A stretch of DNA of 64,000 nucleotides from JAJPHF01 sp035293805 (GTDB lineage: Bacteria; Chloroflexota; UBA6077; JAJPHF01): contig DATGMD010000060.1 in NCBI GenBank assembly GCA_035293805.1, positions 333,708 to 397,707 of the forward strand, in the 5' to 3' direction. Numbering within the stretch: position 1 is the first letter of the stretch; every line of letters starts with the position of its first letter. The position numbers were made by a program, and so were the translations under genes. Below are positions 60,703-64,000 of the stretch, one piece after another. Below the pieces are notes generated by a model, which saw only the letters and a list, made by a program, of their open reading frames with translations, was not told the DNA's origin and did no database searches.

Positions 60703-61940
60703 AGCGCGTCCTCTTCGTCGACGACGAGCCGCAGATGCTCAGCGGGCTGCAGCGCCTGCTGCGGCCCCAGCGCCACGAGTGGGACATGAAGTTCGCCGAG
60801 GGGGGCGAGCAGGCACTCGACGCGCTCGAAGCGACGCCCTACGACGTCATCGTCACCGACATGCGCATGCCCGGCCTGGACGGAGTCACGCTGCTGCAAC
60901 AGGTCAAGGACCAGTGGCCCCAGATGGTGCGGATCATCCTGTCGGGCTACACGGAGCTGGAAGCGACGCTGCGCACGGTGCCGGTGGCGCATCAGTTCCT
61001 CACCAAGCCGTGCGACCCGGAGCGGCTGAAGGACGTGGTCGAGCGGGCCTGCGCGCTGCAATCGCTGCTCCACCGCGACGCGCTGCGGGCCATGATCGCG
61101 GAGATGGGCGAGCTGCCCTCGCAGCCGGGGGTCTATCTCGCACTCGCCGAGGCGCTGGCCGATCCGGGGGCCTCGATGGCCGACGTGGCCCGGCTGGTCG
61201 AGCAGGACATCGCCATGTCGGCGAAGTGCTTGCAGCTGGTGAACTCCGCCTTCTTCGGGCTCGGTCGGCGGGTCACCAGCGTGCAGCAGGCGGTGAGCTA
61301 CCTGGGCACCGACATGCTGAAGGCGCTGGTGTTCACGGTCGAGGTGTTCCGCGCCTTCGAGCCGCCACGCGGCGCGGGCGGGTTCGACCTGGAAGCGCTG
61401 CAGAGCCACTCGCTGCTCGTGGCGCGGCTGGCCACGCAGGTGCTGGCCGGGCGCCAGCCGGCCGACGACGTCTTCGTCACCGGCATGCTGCACGACGTGG
61501 GCAAGCTGATCCTGGTGACGCGCCTGCCCGAGCAGGCGGCGGCGATCGCCGCGGCGGCGCAGGCGACCGGGCAGCCCTGGCACGCCCTGGAGGAGGACCG
61601 GCTGGGCGTGACGCACGCCGAGATCGGCGCCTACTTGCTGGGGCTATGGGGCTTGCCGCAGCAGACGGTGGAGGCCGTGGCGTATCACCACGCGCCGACG
61701 CGCCTGCCGCGACGCGGGCTCGACGTGCTGGCGGCGGTGTACCTGGCCGACGTGCTGATCGACGAGCAAGCGGCGGCCAGCGGTCTGGGCGCGGCGGAGA
61801 GCGGGGGCGCCGGGCGCGGCGCCCCGCCGCTGGACGAGGACTTCCTGGCCGCACTCGGCATAGTCGACCAGGTGCCGGCCTGGCGGACGTTGGCGGCCGA
61901 GCTAACTCAGGCGGCCCTGGAGGGGGAGCTGACTCGATGA
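60699..61940 (+). CDS. Response regulator with HDOD output domain
   Basis: Protein of 413 residues. Receiver domain (1-120) with phospho-Asp 54 (VTDMRMPG) and Lys 103. The HDOD domain (about 130-335) has ELPSQPGVYLALAEALADP, SVQQAVSYLGTDMLKALVF and, unusually for HDOD, an intact His-Asp pair (GMLHDVGK, 265-266) and a YHHAP motif. It may thus keep metal binding. HDOD proteins act in signalling to motility and virulence. Flanked by a kinase and a degenerate HD-GYP regulator, with ATGA overlaps on both sides. Confidence 0.88.
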   Translation: MKRVLFVDDEPQMLSGLQRLLRPQRHEWDMKFAEGGEQALDALEATPYDVIVTDMRMPGLDGVTLLQQVKDQWPQMVRIILSGYTELEATLRTVPVAHQFLTKPCDPERLKDVVERACALQSLLHRDALRAMIAEMGELPSQPGVYLALAEALADPGASMADVARLVEQDIAMSAKCLQLVNSAFFGLGRRVTSVQQAVSYLGTDMLKALVFTVEVFRAFEPPRGAGGFDLEALQSHSLLVARLATQVLAGRQPADDVFVTGMLHDVGKLILVTRLPEQAAAIAAAAQATGQPWHALEEDRLGVTHAEIGAYLLGLWGLPQQTVEAVAYHHAPTRLPRRGLDVLAAVYLADVLIDEQAAASGLGAAESGGAGRGAPPLDEDFLAALGIVDQVPAWRTLAAELTQAALEGELTR

Positions 61941-63136
61941 ACCCAGCCGACAAGCGCGTGCTGTGCGTGGACGACGAGCCGAACATCCTAGAGGGCCTGC
62001 GGCGGACGCTGCGGGGCCAGTACCGGGTGACGACCGCCGTGGGCGGCGCGGCCGGGCTCGAGGCGCTGGCGCGCGAGGGGCCATTCGCCATCGTGATCTC
62101 GGACCTGCGCATGCCGGAGATGGACGGCGTGGCCTTCCTGAGCCGCGTCCGCCAGGCGAGCCCGGACACCGTGCGGGTCCTGCTTACGGGGCAGGCGGAC
62201 CTCGAAGCGGCCATCGCGGCGGTGAACGAGGGCCGCATCTTTCGCTTCCTCAGCAAGCCGTGCCCGCAGCCGGTGCTGTTGCAGGCGCTGGCCGCCGCAG
62301 CGGAGCAGTATCGGCTCCTCACCGCTGAGCGCGTGCTGCTGGAGCAGACGCTGTACGGCAGCATCAAGGCGCTCACCGACATCCTGGCGCTGGCCGTGCC
62401 CGCCGCCTTCGGACGGGCGATGCGGGCGAAAGCGCACGTCGGCGAGCTGGCGGCGCGGCTGGGCGTCGCGGGGCAGTGGCAGGTCGAGGTGGCGGCGATG
62501 CTGTCGCAGATCGGCTGCGTGACGATTCCACCCGAGATCGCCGGCCGCATCTACGGCGGCCACTGGCTGAGCGCCGAGGAGCAGGCGATGGCCGACCGCC
62601 TGCCGCTGGTGGCGGAGGGGCTAATCGCGAATATCCCGCGCCTGGAGAGCGTGCGCGACATCCTCGCCTACCACCGCAAGCACTACGACGGGAGCGGCGA
62701 GCCTTACGACGGCGTGGCGGGCGAGGCGATTCCGTGGGGGGCGCGTGCGCTGCGGATCGTGCTGGACTTCGACGAGCTGCAGGCGCGCGGCTTCTCGACG
62801 GGGCTCGCGCTGGACACGCTGCGCGGCCGCGCCGGCTGGTACGACGCCGCGCTCCTCGACGCGTTTGCCGAGCTGCCGTCGATCCGCGAGGCGGACGTCG
62901 AGGTGTACGATTTGCCGCTGCGCGCGCTGCAGCCAGGCATGGTCTTCGCGGACGACGTGAAGACGACGACCGGGGTATTGTTCATCGCCCGCGGCCAGGA
63001 GGTCACGCCCACGCTGCTTGAGCGCATCCAGAACCTGCCCCGCATCATCGAGGTGGTCGAGCCGGTGCGGGTGGCCGTCCGCCGCGACGCCGAGGGCGCG
63101 ACCGATATGCTCTACGCGGCCCTGGCGCTCGAGTAG
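61937..63136 (+). CDS. Response regulator with degenerate HD-GYP domain
   Basis: Protein of 399 residues. Receiver domain with phospho-Asp 56 (VISDLRMPEMDG) and Lys 107 (LSKPC). The second domain follows the HD-GYP layout, including YDGSGEPYDGVAGEAIPWGARAL. The catalytic HD is replaced by Ser-Gln (AMLSQIGCVTIP; 190-191, where active enzymes have LHDIGKIGIP), the next Lys by Cys, and the HHE by YHR (245-247). It is unlikely to hydrolyse c-di-GMP and may bind or sense it. The C-terminal 80 residues contain LQPGMVFADDVKTTTGVLFIARGQEVTPTLLERIQN, often found in such regulators. Confidence 0.85.
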   Translation: MNPADKRVLCVDDEPNILEGLRRTLRGQYRVTTAVGGAAGLEALAREGPFAIVISDLRMPEMDGVAFLSRVRQASPDTVRVLLTGQADLEAAIAAVNEGRIFRFLSKPCPQPVLLQALAAAAEQYRLLTAERVLLEQTLYGSIKALTDILALAVPAAFGRAMRAKAHVGELAARLGVAGQWQVEVAAMLSQIGCVTIPPEIAGRIYGGHWLSAEEQAMADRLPLVAEGLIANIPRLESVRDILAYHRKHYDGSGEPYDGVAGEAIPWGARALRIVLDFDELQARGFSTGLALDTLRGRAGWYDAALLDAFAELPSIREADVEVYDLPLRALQPGMVFADDVKTTTGVLFIARGQEVTPTLLERIQNLPRIIEVVEPVRVAVRRDAEGATDMLYAALALE

Positions 63137-63158
63137 CGGCGCCGCGCCGGCACCTGCC

Positions 63159-63193
63159 AAGCCGTCGCCGGGACATACTCCCGGCGGCGGCTT
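63159..63193 (+). terminator. Terminator after the HD-GYP-like gene
   Basis: A 14-bp stem with one G-U pair (63159-63172 with 63180-63193) and a 7-base loop ACATACT, 22 bases after the stop codon. Confidence 0.65.
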
Positions 63194-63254
63194 CGTCGTG
63201 TGGGCGGGGAGCGGCCCGTCTTACCAGGCCGCGCTCCTGGCGGGGCCGCGCGGC

Positions 63255-63282
63255 TAAACGCGCGGCGCGCGGCTGCCGATAC
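63255..63282 (+). promoter_or_regulatory. Sigma-28 promoter of cheW
   Basis: TAAA (63255-63258), 16 bases, GCCGATAC (63275-63282), 7 of 8 in the -10. It lies 96 bases upstream of cheW, with the same 16-base spacing as the flgM promoter. Confidence 0.65.
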
Positions 63283-63378
63283 TCATGGTGGACGCGCGGG
63301 GCGTGAGATTCCCTGGTGCGCCCCGCGCCAGGCGGCAGCCCGCTCGGGGAGCGAGCGCCGAGCAACGGAGGATGTGGC

Positions 63379-63837
63379 ATGGGCGCGACGGAGCGCGACG
63401 GCGAGGAGCAGGTGGTAGTGCTCGAGCTGGCAGGCGAGGCCTACGGCGTCGAGATCGAGCGGGTACAGGAGATCATTCGTATGCAGTCCATCACGCGGGT
63501 GCCCAACGGGCCGGCAGGAGTGGAGGGCGTGACGAACCTGCGGGGCCGGGTCATTCCCGTGCTGGACCTGCGGCAGCGGTTCGGGCTGGCGCAGACGCCG
63601 CCCACGCGGCAGAGCCGCATCGTCGTGGCGGAGCTGGGCGAGCACGCGGTCGGCCTGGTCGTAGACGGCGTGTCGGAGGTGCTGCGGGTGCCGACGGATG
63701 CCGTGGAGCCGCCGTCCGCGCTCGTCACGGGCGCGGACAGCCTGTATCTGCGCGGCGTGGCGAAGATCGACGAGCGGCTGGTGCTGTTGCTCGATCTGGC
63801 CCGGCTGCTGAGCGACCACGAAGCGCTGGCTGCCTAG
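63379..63837 (+). CDS. cheW: Chemotaxis coupling protein CheW
   Basis: Protein of 152 residues, ATG at 63379 with GGAGGA upstream. The CheW fold is clear: VVVLELAGEAYGVEIERVQEIIRMQSITRVPNGPAGVEGVTNLRGRVIPVLDLRQRFGL and VVDGVSEVLRVPTDAVEPPS. It links receptors to the CheA kinase. The predicted sigma-28 promoter places chemotaxis in the late flagellar class. Confidence 0.95.
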   Translation: MGATERDGEEQVVVLELAGEAYGVEIERVQEIIRMQSITRVPNGPAGVEGVTNLRGRVIPVLDLRQRFGLAQTPPTRQSRIVVAELGEHAVGLVVDGVSEVLRVPTDAVEPPSALVTGADSLYLRGVAKIDERLVLLLDLARLLSDHEALAA

Positions 63838-63859
63838 GTCGGCGGGACGTGGGGGAGAG

Positions 63860-64000
63860 ATGGCGACGATCTTGATCGCGGACGACGCGGCGTTCATGCG
63901 GATGCGCTGCGGGCGCATGCTGGCGGACCACGGATACACGGTGGTGGAAGCCGAGAACGGGCGGGACGCGGTGGCGAAGTACCAGGCGCACCGGCCGGAC
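63860..64000 (+). CDS. cheY: CheY-like response regulator (partial, cut by window end)
   Basis: First 47 residues only. MATILIADDAAFMRMRCGRMLADHGYTVVEAENGRDAVAKYQAHRPD is the start of a CheY-type receiver (acidic pair DD at 8-9); the phospho-Asp lies beyond the window. GGGGGAG precedes the ATG, and the gene follows cheW by 22 bases. The symbol is by context and may change when the rest is seen. Confidence 0.8.
   Translation, partial: MATILIADDAAFMRMRCGRMLADHGYTVVEAENGRDAVAKYQAHRPD

Overview
The window is a high-GC bacterial chromosome segment dominated by a flagellar locus (about 18.6 kb to the right edge). It has the rod, hook, C-ring, stator and export genes expected of a motile cell. It lacks flgA, flgH and flgI (P- and L-ring functions). 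It also encodes a sortase and a protein with an LPRTG sorting motif, which suggests a monoderm-type envelope. The predicted tmRNA tag (GTPELALAA), the in-frame tqhsals-type repeats inside genes, the Uma2 and GT39-type genes and the G/C-rich intergenic repeat families make a flagellated member of the Chloroflexota (perhaps near Thermomicrobia) my best guess. This is inference, not proof.

Region 1 (1-18.4 kb) is mixed housekeeping and accessory DNA. It holds a small membrane protein, an apparent remnant of an ABC-type substrate-binding lipoprotein, an MFS exporter, an M1 aminopeptidase, a secreted protein, an endonuclease/exonuclease/phosphatase-fold membrane protein, an NMT1-like substrate-binding lipoprotein, an S41 protease, smpB followed by ssrA (tmRNA), a GT39-like membrane protein, a Uma2 nuclease-fold protein, mutL, and a marR plus DHA2-type MFS efflux pair.

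Region 2 (18.6-38.3 kb, + strand) runs flbD-motA-motB-fliL-fliM-fliN-fliO-fliP-fliQ-fliR-flhB-flhA-pilZ(YcgR-like)-hyp-fliA-(LPRTG surface protein)-flgF-flgG. A second block follows: flgM-flgN-flgK-flgL-fliW-csrA and a receiver protein with a phosphotransfer-like helix pair. Region 3 (38.3-45 kb) holds the flagellin gene on the minus strand, facing away from flaG-fliD-fliS-fliT-like and a sortase gene. Region 4 (45.2-57 kb) runs flgC-fliE-fliF-fliG-fliH-fliI-fliJ-lytic transglycosylase-flgB-C39-like peptidase-fliK-flgD-flgE. Region 5 (57-64 kb) is signalling: a NarL-type regulator, a stand-alone DHp-domain protein, a Pro/Ala-rich exported protein, a soluble histidine kinase, a REC-HDOD protein, a REC plus degenerate HD-GYP protein, cheW and the start of a cheY.

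Regulation can be read from the DNA. Four sites match the sigma-28 (FliA) consensus TAAA-N15/16-GCCGATAA: before flgM, before fliC (minus strand, essentially perfect), before flaG-fliD and before cheW. The flagellin leader carries GGA motifs and a hairpin next to the Shine-Dalgarno sequence, which fits a FliW-CsrA-flagellin loop like that of Bacillus subtilis. The most unusual features are the sortase and LPRTG protein inside the flagellar locus, a signal-less C39-like peptidase beside the SLT transglycosylase and flgB, a FliP with a lipobox, two DHp proteins without an ATPase domain, a catalytically degenerate HD-GYP, and short repeats inserted in frame in several genes.
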